DNA from: Faucicola osloensis_C
GTDB lineage: Bacteria; Pseudomonadota; Gammaproteobacteria; Pseudomonadales; Moraxellaceae
NCBI GenBank assembly: GCA_019353055.1
Contig: JABAHL010000002.1
Span: forward strand, 1 to 64,000
DNA: 64,000 nt
Direction: 5' to 3'
A program made the position numbers and the translations under genes. Below, piece after piece: positions 48,875 through 56,974 of the stretch. The notes beneath the pieces are model-generated. The model was not told the origin of the DNA, searched no databases, and was given only the letters and a program-made list of their open reading frames with translations. The stretch's first letter is position 1, and the number at the start of each line of letters is the position of its first letter.

Positions 48875-50423
48875 CAACCGTATTCATAAATTATCCCCAC
48901 TGCTTATCAACCAAATCGCCGCTGGCGAGGTAGTGACGCGTCCGGCTTCTGTGGTCAAAGAATTGATTGAAAATGCTATCGATGCCAACGCTACTCATAT
49001 TCGAATCGATATTGAGCAAGGCGGGCTTGGGTTGATTCAAATTAGTGACAACGGCATGGGGATTCATCCTGACGACATGACACTTGCAGTCACTCGCCAT
49101 GCCACCAGTAAACTTGCTAATGTCAGCGAGTTGGTTGGTATTCATAGTTTAGGCTTTCGCGGCGAGGCACTAGCGAGCATTGCAGCGATATCGCATCTGA
49201 TTTTAACCAGTAGTCACAATGACAGCGGTATAGGGCAACAGCTGAGCGTGAGCGGTAGTGAGGTAAGCCAAGCTACTATTCGTCCTATCGTAAAACATCG
49301 CGGCACATGTGTCAGCGTTCGCGATTTGTATTTCAATGTGCCAGGCAGACGCTCGCACCTAAAAAGTATTGCCACAGAATTTGCCCATATTGAACAAGTC
49401 GTACAACGATTAGCGATTAGTTTTGCCGATGTGCAGATTGAATTATATCATCAAGACAAGCTGCGTTTTAGCTTAACGCAGTCAGCCCAAGCGCCTCACC
49501 AAAATTTAGAGGGTGCTGCATTGCCTTTTTTGCCTACTTTTAGTTTGGCGCGGCTTGAACAAGCGTTAAATTTGCCATTGGCTGAGATTGCACAGCCATT
49601 TTATTTATCGCTGCAAGGTTTACAAGCACAGACAGAAGAGTTAAGTGCCCAAGTCACCGGCTGGTTTTTTATCGCGCCTAAAAATAATCTGCCAAAACTG
49701 ATTTATATCAATCACCGTCTGGTCAGCGATTTGGCGATTAGTCAAGCCATACAAAAAGTGGGTCGCAAGCTAGGTATTGGCATTGATAATTCGCTACAAA
49801 TGGGCTATGCGTTGTCTTTTGAGCTGCCTGCCGAGTGGATAAATGTCAATATTCACCCGAGTAAACAACAGGTCAAAATCCAACCATTGACCAATATATT
49901 AGCTTGGTTGTCTCAGCATATGCTAGAGCAATTGCCGCCTAAAATGGCTGCGTTAAAAACCCTGCAACGGCAAGCTTGCGTGACAAATACTGATGACAGT
50001 AACGTCGATAAATTTCAAAATTCACCTGCGGGTGAAGCTACGTCCATTCACTATGTAAAGCCTAATTACAACAAATCCACCAATCACATAACTCACGTTG
50101 CCGAAAATCAGTCGCTTTATCAGCTGGGAGCCAAGGGTGCTGTTGATAGGGTAACGGATAGCGACGCGATACAGCTAGTGACCTTATTTGAAAACAAGCA
50201 TGAATTTGAAAACCAGCATCAAACTTTTGCTTTAATTTTTTGGCAGCGATATTTTTATCTGATTGATTTACAATACCATCATATAGACAGTTATGATAAA
50301 GCCTATGTTCAATCTTATTTAAATCAAGCTGATTTTACCCAAATTGCCGATAATGCCATTCGAGTCAGTGAAACTGACATGCTACAATGGCTGCTGTCGC
50401 ATGCGCATTTACCTAATCCCTAG
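48867..50423 (+). CDS. mutL: DNA mismatch repair protein MutL with reduced C-terminal domain
   Basis: MutL couples MutS mismatch recognition to downstream repair. The GHKL ATPase domain is complete: LLINQIAAGEVVTRPASVVK, ELIENAIDANATH, ISDNGMGI, RHATSKL and GFRGEALASIAAI. The transducer domain (residues ~200-345) ends with the NVHPSK-type NIHPSKQQVK. After a ~75-residue low-complexity linker, only about 95 residues remain, where the family dimerisation domain normally has ~180. A trace of the QHAAHER region reads LIDLQYHHIDSYDK. Total length is 518 against about 600-650 usual. The start is a TTG overlapping tsaE. miaA follows after 27 bases. Confidence 0.93.
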   Translation: MPDNRIHKLSPLLINQIAAGEVVTRPASVVKELIENAIDANATHIRIDIEQGGLGLIQISDNGMGIHPDDMTLAVTRHATSKLANVSELVGIHSLGFRGEALASIAAISHLILTSSHNDSGIGQQLSVSGSEVSQATIRPIVKHRGTCVSVRDLYFNVPGRRSHLKSIATEFAHIEQVVQRLAISFADVQIELYHQDKLRFSLTQSAQAPHQNLEGAALPFLPTFSLARLEQALNLPLAEIAQPFYLSLQGLQAQTEELSAQVTGWFFIAPKNNLPKLIYINHRLVSDLAISQAIQKVGRKLGIGIDNSLQMGYALSFELPAEWINVNIHPSKQQVKIQPLTNILAWLSQHMLEQLPPKMAALKTLQRQACVTNTDDSNVDKFQNSPAGEATSIHYVKPNYNKSTNHITHVAENQSLYQLGAKGAVDRVTDSDAIQLVTLFENKHEFENQHQTFALIFWQRYFYLIDLQYHHIDSYDKAYVQSYLNQADFTQIADNAIRVSETDMLQWLLSHAHLPNP

Positions 50424-50450
50424 TAACCTTAACAATCCCCAGAATAAGCT

Positions 50451-51503
50451 ATGATAACAGCCGATAAACAAGACGTGATTTGCCTTATAGCACCTACTGC
50501 CAGCGGCAAGACAGCATTGGCGTATGAACTCTATGGAACAGGCAAATATCGTCTTATTTCGGTAGATTCTGCTTTGATTTATCGGGATATGAATATCGGG
50601 ACTGCCAAACCGACACGTGAAGAATTGGCACACTATCCGCATGCGCTTGTCGACATCATCAGTCCTGAGCAAAGCTACAGCGTTGCCCAGTTTGTAAGCG
50701 ATGTGGACTATCATATCAATCTTGCGCATCAGCAAAATAAAACACCTGTACTGGTGGGTGGAACGATGATGTACTATATGGCACTGATTCAAGGTATCAA
50801 TGATATCCCAGCCACCTTGCCAGAGACTCGCCAACAAGTCACCCGAATGATTGCCGAGCAGGGGATTGAACAGATGCATGCTTATTTAAACCACGTAGAT
50901 CCCATCCTTGCTAAGCAACTCAAAACCACAGACACCCAAAGAATTGGCAGAGCGGTGGAAATCTATCTACAAACAGGCAAGCCATTAAGCGCTTGGCAGA
51001 ATCAGCCCGCTAGGGCGTTAGCCGACAATCCACATCAGCATTGGCAAATTTTAGCTGTGATGCCAGATCGTGATTGGTTACACAAGCGCATCGCACTTCG
51101 GCTAGATATCATGTGGCAACAAGGCTTTTTGCAGGAAGTGATTGCCCTGCGACAACAGTATCACCTCACGGCTGATCTGCCATCCATGCGCTGCGTTGGC
51201 TACCGGCAAGCGTGGGATTTTTTAGAAAAAATACAAAATACAACAGTGTTTACACATGATAATAATGAAGAAAATTTTCATGATAATGTGGCGCTTTTTT
51301 TACTAAACACGCACAGCTCCCCAATTGAAGATTATAGACAAACTATGCAAAATGAGGCATTATATGCTACAAGGCAGCTAGCAAAACGCCAATATACATG
51401 GATGCGTAAGCTGGTAAGTACACAACAATTGGTTGAGCGGTTTGATATAACACCCTTGACAACTATTGATCAGGCAAGAAAGCTGCTAATAAAAACAAGT
51501 TAA
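50451..51503 (+). CDS. miaA: tRNA dimethylallyltransferase MiaA
   Basis: MiaA adds the dimethylallyl group to A37 of tRNAs reading UNN codons. The P-loop is APTASGKTAL. Also present are SVDSALIYRDMNIGTAKPT, LVDIISPEQSYSVAQF, PVLVGGTMMYYMALIQG and MRCVGYRQAWDFL. Between MRCVGYRQAWDFL and the closing ATRQLAKRQYTWMR motif there is a ~35-residue insert (KIQNTTVFTHDNNEENFHDN onward), longer than in the E. coli enzyme. The gene precedes hfq, the standard order. Confidence 0.95.
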   Translation: MITADKQDVICLIAPTASGKTALAYELYGTGKYRLISVDSALIYRDMNIGTAKPTREELAHYPHALVDIISPEQSYSVAQFVSDVDYHINLAHQQNKTPVLVGGTMMYYMALIQGINDIPATLPETRQQVTRMIAEQGIEQMHAYLNHVDPILAKQLKTTDTQRIGRAVEIYLQTGKPLSAWQNQPARALADNPHQHWQILAVMPDRDWLHKRIALRLDIMWQQGFLQEVIALRQQYHLTADLPSMRCVGYRQAWDFLEKIQNTTVFTHDNNEENFHDNVALFLLNTHSSPIEDYRQTMQNEALYATRQLAKRQYTWMRKLVSTQQLVERFDITPLTTIDQARKLLIKTS

Positions 51504-51594
51504 CAGCAGTGCTATGCTTGGGTAATACTTATATAAGCGGTTGTTTGGTATAGCTCTTGCTATCCGTGTTAAGCTAATAAGCTGTCACTTAAGG

Positions 51595-51600
51595 TATAAT
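51595..51600 (+). promoter_or_regulatory. Probable -10 element of hfq
   Basis: A perfect TATAAT lies 62 bases upstream of the hfq ATG in the miaA-hfq gap. No strong -35 is visible at 16-18 bases. Confidence 0.45.
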
Positions 51601-51662
51601 TAAAAAGTCGTCTAAAAATATAATAATTTAACTAACTTTCTGTTTATTTCTGGGAGAAACCT

Positions 51663-52208
51663 ATGTCAAAAGGTCAAACACTACAAGACCCTTTCTTAAA
51701 TTCTTTGCGAAAAGACCGTATTCCAGTGTCTATTTTTTTAGTCAATGGTATCAAACTTCAAGGTCAAATCGAATCTTTCGATCAATATGTGGTGTTACTT
51801 AAAAACACCGTTAGCCAAATGGTCTATAAACACGCCATTTCAACGGTAGTACCAGCCCGTAACCCACGTTCAGCCACGCCAATGCCAGGGGCAAGTGGCT
51901 ACGGTCAATCTAGCCAAATGGGCTTTGGTCAAGCAGGCGGTTTTGAACAATCAGGTTATGGCGCAAATCGCACAGGGTTTGCTAATCGTGGTGGCTTTGG
52001 CGATCGCGGTTTTGATGGCGGCGGTTATGACAATGACCAACGTGGCTACCCGCAGGAGCGTACAGGGTTTGCGCAAGCACCGTATGATCGCAGTGGTTTT
52101 GCTGACCGTGGTTTTGATAGCGGCTATGACACTATGAATTTTGAGCCTACCAAAGACGATGCCAACTTTGACGATGATGCAAACGGCAATGGCGAAGACA
52201 AGTATTAA
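51663..52208 (+). CDS. hfq: RNA chaperone Hfq with long glycine-rich tail
   Basis: Hfq pairs small RNAs with mRNAs. The Sm fold fills residues ~1-67: QDPFLNSLRKDRIPVSIFLV, KLQGQIESFDQYVVLL and the Sm2 motif YKHAISTVVP. Residues 68-181 form an extension built of Gly, Phe, Arg, Asp and Asn with repeated GF-(A/G)-(N/D)-RG-type units, ending in acidic DDANFDDDANGNGEDKY. Long Gly-rich tails are known in Acinetobacter and Moraxella Hfq; E. coli Hfq is 102 residues. GGGAG is well placed. A terminator follows. Confidence 0.96.
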   Translation: MSKGQTLQDPFLNSLRKDRIPVSIFLVNGIKLQGQIESFDQYVVLLKNTVSQMVYKHAISTVVPARNPRSATPMPGASGYGQSSQMGFGQAGGFEQSGYGANRTGFANRGGFGDRGFDGGGYDNDQRGYPQERTGFAQAPYDRSGFADRGFDSGYDTMNFEPTKDDANFDDDANGNGEDKY

Positions 52209-52235
52209 TTTTTAAATTCAAAACATGATATTACG

Positions 52236-52267
52236 TGGCGAACTCTATCAGTGTTCGCCATTTTTTA
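52236..52267 (+). terminator. Intrinsic terminator of hfq
   Basis: Stem TGGCGAAC/GTTCGCCA (52236-52243, 52253-52260) with a 9-base loop and T6, 28 bases after the hfq stop. Confidence 0.85.
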
Positions 52268-52563
52268 TAGCTTTTATAGCTTATCTTTTATAGTTTATTT
52301 GGCGCTGATTTAGCAATGCGTAGATTGTTAATATAAACTCGATGAAATGTTGTCAAAATATGTATTTTCGGACTTATCGCGTGAATATTGGCTGAAATTA
52401 GGCTATGATAATCAGACTTTAAAAAATTTTAAATTTTTAGCTTTAAATATTGTTTATGCTAACTATTAAACGCCCAAATAAGCGTAGAGCAATAAGCGCA
52501 TAAGGATAAGTGCCCGAAAAAAGCGCACCAACAGCCATCTTGAAAAATTAGTGAGGAATTATC
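52268..52563. other. hfq-kdsD intergenic region
   Basis: Just after the terminator are short repeats of TTTTATAGC. The rest is AT-rich leader sequence for kdsD with no gene or clear promoter that I can define. Confidence 0.4.
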
Positions 52564-53532
52564 TTGGATGCATCGGTTGATTATTTAAAGCATGCCAAAG
52601 ACGCTATCAAAACAGAACAGCATGCTTTAGATTTGCTGATTGAACAGCTAGATGAACGATTTGTGACCGCTTGCCATTTGATTGAAAACTGTCAGGGGCG
52701 TGTGGTGGTGACAGGCATGGGTAAGTCAGGGCTTATTGGTCGCAAAATTGCAGCGACTTTTGCCTCAACAGGAACGCCGTCTTTTTTTATGCACCCTGGT
52801 GAAGCAGGTCATGGCGACCTAGGCATGTTGGTCAAAGGCGATGTATTAATTGGCATCTCAAACTCAGGTGAGTCAGATGAAATCCGCACGTTACTGCCTG
52901 TGGTAAAAAAACTGGGCATTCCGCTCATTAGTATCAGCCGCGACAAACGTGGTATTTTGCCAAGATCTGCCGATGTGGCGTTGACTTTAGGGGCGTCTGA
53001 GGAAGCTTGTCCCCTTGGGTTGGCACCGACATCAAGTACCACAGCTACTTTGGCATTAGGAGATGCGTTAGCGGTGGCGTTGGTGCATAGTAAGCATTTT
53101 ACCTCAGAAGATTTTGCTTTATCGCACCCTGCTGGGGCATTGGGTCGCAAATTATTAACCCAAGTAAAAGACTTGATGCATATAAATAACCTGCCAACCA
53201 TTGATGAGCATTCAACGCTTAACGAAGCCTTGTTTAGCATGACGGGTGGCAGATTGGGGATGACGGTAATTACCAATGCGAATAACCAAGTCGTGGGCGT
53301 ATTCACCGATGGCGACTTGCGCCGTAGCTTAGCGCGCCAATTGGGGCTTGATACGCCGATTAGTCAAGTGATGTCAACCAATCCAAAGTCTGTCAACCCC
53401 GATGTTCGTGCGTCTGATGCGCTCACATTAATGAATGAACAAAAGATAAATCAGCTGTTAATCATTAATGATGATAAGACTTTAGCGGGCATTTTGACCC
53501 TGCATGAGCTACTACATGCGGGTGTGAATTAA
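52564..53532 (+). CDS. kdsD: D-arabinose 5-phosphate isomerase KdsD
   Basis: KdsD converts ribulose 5-phosphate to arabinose 5-phosphate, the first step to Kdo of LPS. An SIS domain (VVVTGMGKSGLIGRKIAATF, GEAGHGDLGML, ISNSGESDEI) is followed by two CBS domains from about residue 205. At 322 residues it is full length. The start is a TTG with GAGGAA upstream; no in-frame ATG fits. It heads the kdsD-kdsC-lptC-lptA-lptB cluster. Confidence 0.95.
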   Translation: MDASVDYLKHAKDAIKTEQHALDLLIEQLDERFVTACHLIENCQGRVVVTGMGKSGLIGRKIAATFASTGTPSFFMHPGEAGHGDLGMLVKGDVLIGISNSGESDEIRTLLPVVKKLGIPLISISRDKRGILPRSADVALTLGASEEACPLGLAPTSSTTATLALGDALAVALVHSKHFTSEDFALSHPAGALGRKLLTQVKDLMHINNLPTIDEHSTLNEALFSMTGGRLGMTVITNANNQVVGVFTDGDLRRSLARQLGLDTPISQVMSTNPKSVNPDVRASDALTLMNEQKINQLLIINDDKTLAGILTLHELLHAGVN

Positions 53533-53574
53533 TAGGCCTAAAATAACTAGTCTTAAAGTAATAAGGATAAGGTC

Positions 53575-54099
53575 ATGCAAAGTCTGCTCACGAAAGCAAA
53601 AAACGTTAAACTATTGGTCATGGATGTGGATGGTGTACTGTCCGATGGAAAAATTATCTATGACGCCAATACGGTTGAAACCAAAGGCTTTAATGTTCAA
53701 GATGGCTTTGGTATTCAGCGCATTCACCAAGCAGGGATTCAAACTGCTATTATAACAGGTCGCACTAGCGATATTGTCACGCATCGCGCCAAAGAATTAA
53801 AAATTACCCATCTCATGCAAGGGCGGGAAGACAAATTGACGGCGCTCAATGAGTTGTTAGCTAATATTGGTATCTCGCTAGCAGAATGTGCTTATATCGG
53901 TGATGATTGGCCAGATATCAAAGCCTTGCAATCCGTCGGATTTGCTGCAGCCGTGGCAAATGCCAATGGCGAGGTCATCAAGCGGGTCGATATGGTTACC
54001 ACACGCTCAGGCGGACAAGGGGCAGTTCGTGAGTTATGTGATTTGATATTAAAAGCAACGGGTCATTATGATGATATTTTGGCAAGTTATGTGATTTAG
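53575..54099 (+). CDS. kdsC: 3-deoxy-D-manno-octulosonate 8-phosphate phosphatase
   Basis: KdsC removes phosphate from Kdo-8-P. This small, cap-less HAD enzyme shows motif I LLVMDVDGVLSDGKIIYD, motif II (TAIITGRTSDIV), and motif IV YIGDDWPDIKAL. At 174 residues it is the usual length and works as a tetramer. AAGG precedes the ATG. It lies between kdsD and lptC. Confidence 0.97.
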   Translation: MQSLLTKAKNVKLLVMDVDGVLSDGKIIYDANTVETKGFNVQDGFGIQRIHQAGIQTAIITGRTSDIVTHRAKELKITHLMQGREDKLTALNELLANIGISLAECAYIGDDWPDIKALQSVGFAAAVANANGEVIKRVDMVTTRSGGQGAVRELCDLILKATGHYDDILASYVI

Positions 54100-54220
54100 G
54101 TCATATAACTTGGTTTAAGGGATTTGCTATAAGTGATTTATTTTAAGTGATTTGGCGTATTCGGTTTAGTGTGGTAACGTCCGTTTTTATCAAATTTTTT
54201 GGCAATGTTAGGTGGCAATA

Positions 54221-54793
54221 GTGTCAACAAAAACGCTATTTATTTTAGGCTTATTATTTATTATCGTATCGGCCTATTTTTATGCGCAAAACGATGCTCG
54301 CTTGACCCAAGTGTCACTCAAACCGACCGATATTGATTACCAAGCAGAGCAAATTAAAGCACTACAAACGACCGAAACAGGTAGTGTCGGCTATGAGTTA
54401 ACAGCGGTGCAGGTAACCCATTACCAAAATGCCAATACCGCCGTGATGTCCAAGCCACAGATTGTTATCCGTCCAAAAAATGAGCGTGAAGTAACCTTGG
54501 TGGCTGACCAAGCGCAATTGGATGAAAATAAGCAGATTGCTAAATTGATAGGTAACGTGACCTTAACCAGCGTTCCGTTGCTCACCCAAAATAGTAGTAT
54601 GTCGAATTTGCCCGTTAAAATGATAGGTAAAAACTTTGTCGGTGATTTGGTCAATAATACAGTAATGACTAATGAACCGCTGACCTTTATCCATGGGAAT
54701 AATCGGTTTGATGCCAAACAATTTAGTGGTGACTTGGCAACGGGTGATTACGGTTTTGGACAAGTGAGTGTGATGATTCAACCTGCACAGTAG
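54221..54793 (+). CDS. lptC: LPS export protein LptC
   Basis: LptC is a bitopic inner-membrane protein that passes LPS from LptB2FG to LptA. An N-terminal helix (LFILGLLFIIVSAYFYA) is followed by a periplasmic beta-jellyroll typical of the Lpt bridge. I chose the GTG at 54221 because TTAGGTGG ends five bases before it; a GTG at 54212 lies inside that ribosome-binding site. At 190 residues it matches the family. Confidence 0.92.
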   Translation: MSTKTLFILGLLFIIVSAYFYAQNDARLTQVSLKPTDIDYQAEQIKALQTTETGSVGYELTAVQVTHYQNANTAVMSKPQIVIRPKNEREVTLVADQAQLDENKQIAKLIGNVTLTSVPLLTQNSSMSNLPVKMIGKNFVGDLVNNTVMTNEPLTFIHGNNRFDAKQFSGDLATGDYGFGQVSVMIQPAQ

Positions 54794-54946
54794 CTAACCC
54801 TATCTCTATGGAGTAGAGTGGCTACTATTAAGATAGTAATTCAGTTGTGATGTTAACGGGATTTAAATGACTATCAAAAATCTTTAACTTCGGTGCTAAT
54901 TTAATCTATATTGTTGATTTTAAAATTTTTATATAAAAGGTTTAAC

Positions 54947-55486
54947 ATGATTGTGGTGAAGACTCGACAATTAATAATGGCTGGCGGTGTGTTAGTTGCT
55001 GGCATCCTTGCCGCATCGAACGTGGCAAACGCCTTGCCATCAGACGCCAATGAGCCGATTCGGTTGTTGGCAGACAAAGCGACGTACAGTGAGCGCTCTG
55101 GGGTGACAACCTATACAGGCAACGTCACCATTACCCAAGGCACGCTCAAAATGACGGCGGATAATTTAACCGTCAATTTGACGCCAACCCGCGCCATCGA
55201 AAGCGCAGTCGCAACAGGGCGTCCTGCCACTATCCAACAAATTGTGACACCAGAGAAGGGCTTGGCAAAAGGTCAGGCGAATCGAATTGACTACAATGTC
55301 AAAACAGGGCTTGTCACCCTCACAGGTAATGCGCGCTTGACCCAAAATGGCGGTAGTTTTTCTGGCAATGTCATCCATTACAGTCTAAAAGTGGGTGATA
55401 TTGAGGCAAAAGCAGGGAATAACCAACGAGTTGAGCTGGTATTTCCGCCACAAGCGAGCAACCGTGTGGGCGTTCGCAATCGCTAG
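54947..55486 (+). CDS. lptA: LPS export periplasmic protein LptA
   Basis: LptA forms the periplasmic bridge filaments that carry LPS to LptD/E. A signal peptide is present (LIMAGGVLVAGILAASNVANA). The OstA-type jellyroll begins with RLLADKATYSERSGVTTYTG and repeats strands such as GTLKMTADNLTVNL and GLVTLTGNARLTQNG. I chose the ATG at 54947 (AAAAGG upstream) over a TTG at 54911. It lies between lptC and lptB. Confidence 0.95.
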   Translation: MIVVKTRQLIMAGGVLVAGILAASNVANALPSDANEPIRLLADKATYSERSGVTTYTGNVTITQGTLKMTADNLTVNLTPTRAIESAVATGRPATIQQIVTPEKGLAKGQANRIDYNVKTGLVTLTGNARLTQNGGSFSGNVIHYSLKVGDIEAKAGNNQRVELVFPPQASNRVGVRNR

Positions 55487-55543
55487 TATTGTTTAATTTG
55501 CTTTCGCTTTGTTCATTGCCATTGTTTAGTTTTAGGATTTATT

Positions 55544-56287
55544 ATGTCGCAACCGCAAGCCAACCAGACTCTAATCATGCAGCACCTTGCCAAACGCTAT
55601 GGCAAGCGTTGGGTGGTTAAAGACGTGTCTTTTTCGGTAGAACAAGGGCAAGTGGTTGGGTTACTCGGTCCAAATGGGGCGGGCAAGACCACCAGTTTTT
55701 ATATGGTCGTCGGTCTGGTCAATATGGACAAAGGGCAAATACAGCTCGGTAATCGGGATTTGTCGGCATTGTCCATGCACGAGCGCGCCGCAGCAGGCAT
55801 TGGCTACTTGCCGCAAGAAGCATCAATTTTTCGCAAATTAACCGTTGAAGAAAATATTTTATCGATTTTGCAGACTCGCAAAGATTTGGATAAAGCGGGG
55901 CAGCAGCAGCAACTTGAGCAGCTGATTGGGGAATTTAATTTGGGTCATGTGCGCCACTCATTAGGGATGAGCGTGTCAGGCGGTGAGCGCAGACGCTGTG
56001 AGATTGCCCGCAGCCTTGCCTCAAATCCCAAGTTTATTTTGCTTGACGAGCCTTTTGCTGGGGTTGACCCGATTTCGGTAGGCGATATCAAAGAGGTAAT
56101 TATTAAGCTTAAACAGCGCGGCATCGGCGTGCTCATTACCGATCACAACGTGCGTGAAACTTTGGCTATTTGTGAACATGCCTATATTGTCAGTGAAGGA
56201 CAAATTATTGCGGCAGGCACGCCAGCGCATATTTTAGATAATGAGTTGGTACGTAAGGTCTACTTGGGTGAGAACTTCATGGTCTAG
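55544..56287 (+). CDS. lptB: LPS export ABC transporter ATP-binding protein LptB
   Basis: LptB powers extraction of LPS from the inner membrane with LptF and LptG. Walker A is GPNGAGKTTSFY, the Q-loop region is GYLPQEASIFRKLTVEENI, the signature is VSGGERRRCEIARSLA, and Walker B is FILLDEPFAGVDP with the H-loop in ITDHNVRETL. The RRR signature and SIFRKL block are typical of LptB. AGGA is well placed. lptF and lptG are not in this window. Confidence 0.97.
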   Translation: MSQPQANQTLIMQHLAKRYGKRWVVKDVSFSVEQGQVVGLLGPNGAGKTTSFYMVVGLVNMDKGQIQLGNRDLSALSMHERAAAGIGYLPQEASIFRKLTVEENILSILQTRKDLDKAGQQQQLEQLIGEFNLGHVRHSLGMSVSGGERRRCEIARSLASNPKFILLDEPFAGVDPISVGDIKEVIIKLKQRGIGVLITDHNVRETLAICEHAYIVSEGQIIAAGTPAHILDNELVRKVYLGENFMV

Positions 56288-56325
56288 CAAGCAGGGTTTA
56301 GTAAGATGGTTAGAAGCAAAACGTG

Positions 56326-56760
56326 ATGACCACCAAAGCACGCATCTGGCAAGCGATGTTATTTGAGACAATCGCCATACTGCTATCATTAGGCTGGGTA
56401 AAATTACTCAGCTTTTTTGGCTTTACGGGTAGTAAATCGCAGCATAACTCAAGTATATTGGCGCTACTGATTGGCATTTCACTCATCGCCATGATTTGGA
56501 CATTTATTTATAACTTATTGTTTGATAAATTTTTTACTGGTGAAAAACTGGCTCGACCGCTATGGCTACGGGTACTGCATATAGTGGGGTTTGAAGGTGG
56601 CTTGTTGGGCTTTACCTTACCACTGGTTATGTGGGTGATGAATATTGGATTGTGGCAGGCGTTTATGCTCGATATTTCGTTGACCTTACTTATTTTGGTG
56701 TATGGGTTTATTTTTTACTGGATTTATGACCTAGTCGCCCATAAATATAGTCGCAAATAA
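56326..56760 (+). CDS. PACE-family efflux transporter (AceI-like)
   Basis: PACE proteins are small inner-membrane, proton-coupled exporters; AceI of Acinetobacter exports chlorhexidine and short diamines. Four hydrophobic helices and the four family motifs are seen: RIWQAMLFE (1A, with the key Glu), WTFIYNLLFDKFF (1B), RVLHIVGFEGG (2A) and YGFIFYWIYD (2B). At 144 residues it matches the family. It starts 38 bases after lptB and could be read through from the lpt operon. No LysR regulator is adjacent, unlike aceI-aceR. Confidence 0.88.
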   Translation: MTTKARIWQAMLFETIAILLSLGWVKLLSFFGFTGSKSQHNSSILALLIGISLIAMIWTFIYNLLFDKFFTGEKLARPLWLRVLHIVGFEGGLLGFTLPLVMWVMNIGLWQAFMLDISLTLLILVYGFIFYWIYDLVAHKYSRK

Positions 56761-56810
56761 CAGCAATCTTGCGTGTCAAAACTGGTGTGTCAAACGTAGC
56801 TTGCTATCCC

Positions 56811-56866
56811 TAATTTTATCGTATTAATTTTATCGTATTAATTTTATCGCATTAATTTCATCGCAT
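56811..56866. repeat. 14-bp tandem repeat, four copies
   Basis: TAATTTTATCGTAT occurs twice exactly, then with one change (TAATTTTATCGCAT), then with two (TAATTTCATCGCAT). It lies between the PACE gene and radA. Confidence 0.9.
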
Positions 56867-56902
56867 AGTTTATCCCTCTCATCACCAACAATACCCTTTA
56901 AG

Positions 56903-56962
56903 TTTTTTATTTTTAAATTTTCTTTATTTTTAAGGTTTCTTTATTTTTAAATTTTTCTTTGT
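56903..56962. repeat. T-rich imperfect 17-bp repeat before radA
   Basis: TTATTTTTAA recurs exactly every 17 bases (56907, 56924, 56941) within a strongly T-rich tract that runs up to the radA start at 56975. Confidence 0.7.
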
Positions 56963-56974
56963 AAATTGGACGCT

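Noticed and set aside
48867..50423. Frameshift truncation of mutL
   Set aside because: Only 27 bases separate its stop from miaA, which cannot hold the missing ~85 residues; the shortening is in the gene itself.
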